Assembly (NCBI RefSeq): GCF_021083645.1
Contig: NZ_JAJNRQ010000002.1
Span: 372,001 to 436,000 of the forward strand
Direction of reading: 5' to 3'
Length of the DNA stretch: 64,000 bases
Source: Schaalia sp. lx-260
GTDB taxonomy: Bacteria > Actinomycetota > Actinomycetes > Actinomycetales > Actinomycetaceae
Under the pieces are notes generated by a model. It was not told the DNA's origin. It worked only from the letters and a program-made list of their open reading frames with translations, and did not search any database. Shown one piece after another: positions 63,928 through 64,000 of this stretch. Both the position numbers and the translations under genes were made by a program. Every line of letters begins with the position of its first letter. The stretch's first letter is position 1.

Positions 63928-63976
63928 TGAATTATCTTCCTTCTCTTTGTTCTTTTCTGCTACTTTTCGTCAGTTT

Positions 63977-64000
63977 TTATTTGAGAGACTTTACCTTGCC
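63977..64000 (-). CDS. Possible C-terminal tail of an upstream gene (dop expected)
   Basis: At the right edge one minus-strand frame reads GKVKSLK and a stop, 50 bp before pup. In pup loci the gene here is usually dop, the Pup deamidase/depupylase, but seven residues are not enough to recognise it. Confidence 0.2.
   Translation of the reverse strand, partial: GKVKSLK

Noticed and set aside
1-64000. CRISPR arrays, rRNA genes, T-box or cobalamin/TPP/SAM riboswitches
   Set aside because: I scanned intergenic gaps for spaced repeats and conserved riboswitch cores. Only the FMN element was found.

Overview
The window comes from a low- to mid-GC actinobacterium, probably close to the Actinomycetaceae (inference). 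The evidence is an actinobacterial integration host factor (mIHF), a pup-pafA pair, a DtxR/IdeR-type box, a primosomal PriA without a Walker A motif, and the conserved blocks aroC-aroKB-efp-nusB, pyrR-pyrB-pyrC-carAB-pyrF and mihF-gmk-rpoZ-coaBC-metK-priA-fmt-rsmB-rpe. The right half (about 31-64 kb) is almost entirely on the minus strand and is housekeeping. The left half is more accessory.

Region 1 (1-4.3 kb): the end of a SpoU-type RNA methyltransferase gene is followed by mobile-element debris. This is an 11-G tract at what looks like an insertion-sequence end, a transposase N-terminus cut off after 25 residues, and a lone Cpl-7 (CW_7) cell-wall-binding module. Then comes a complete lactococcin 972-type bacteriocin cassette: bacteriocin, multi-TM DUF1430-like protein and ABC ATPase. 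A second broken CW_7 tail follows the cassette, so it is bracketed by a 22-bp perfect direct repeat.

Region 2 (4.3-21.4 kb): a MetPS-type amino-acid importer, including its 54-residue small subunit; a peptide-sensing type LytTR/HPK10 two-component pair; and a carbohydrate cluster. The cluster has a GT2 glycosyltransferase, a GtrA-like membrane protein and three different GH3 glycosidases (cytoplasmic, membrane-anchored with swapped domains, and lipoprotein), plus a small orphan lipoprotein. A HAD phosphatase and separate glucose-family PTS IIB and IIA proteins without a IIC follow.

Region 3 (21.4-37.3 kb): malQ, tesB, ettA, an ssb paralogue, orn, ilvA, an orphan winged-helix regulator, tRNA-Arg(UCU), an iron-siderophore ABC importer behind an IdeR-like box, and a two-gene ABC importer behind an FMN riboswitch. 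The importer sits downstream of rpe, where related organisms often carry riboflavin biosynthesis genes. This suggests that flavin is imported here (RibXY).

Region 4 (37.3-64 kb): rpe, rsmB, fmt, priA, a VKOR protein, metK, coaBC, rpoZ, gmk, mihF, then the pyrimidine operon controlled by a PyrR-binding hairpin that covers the pyrR ribosome-binding site. Next, read against transcription, come nusB, efp, a degenerate shikimate-kinase paralogue, fused aroKB, aroC, hisF, an anchored FKBP-like protein, pafA and pup. No proteasome subunit gene lies between pup and pafA.
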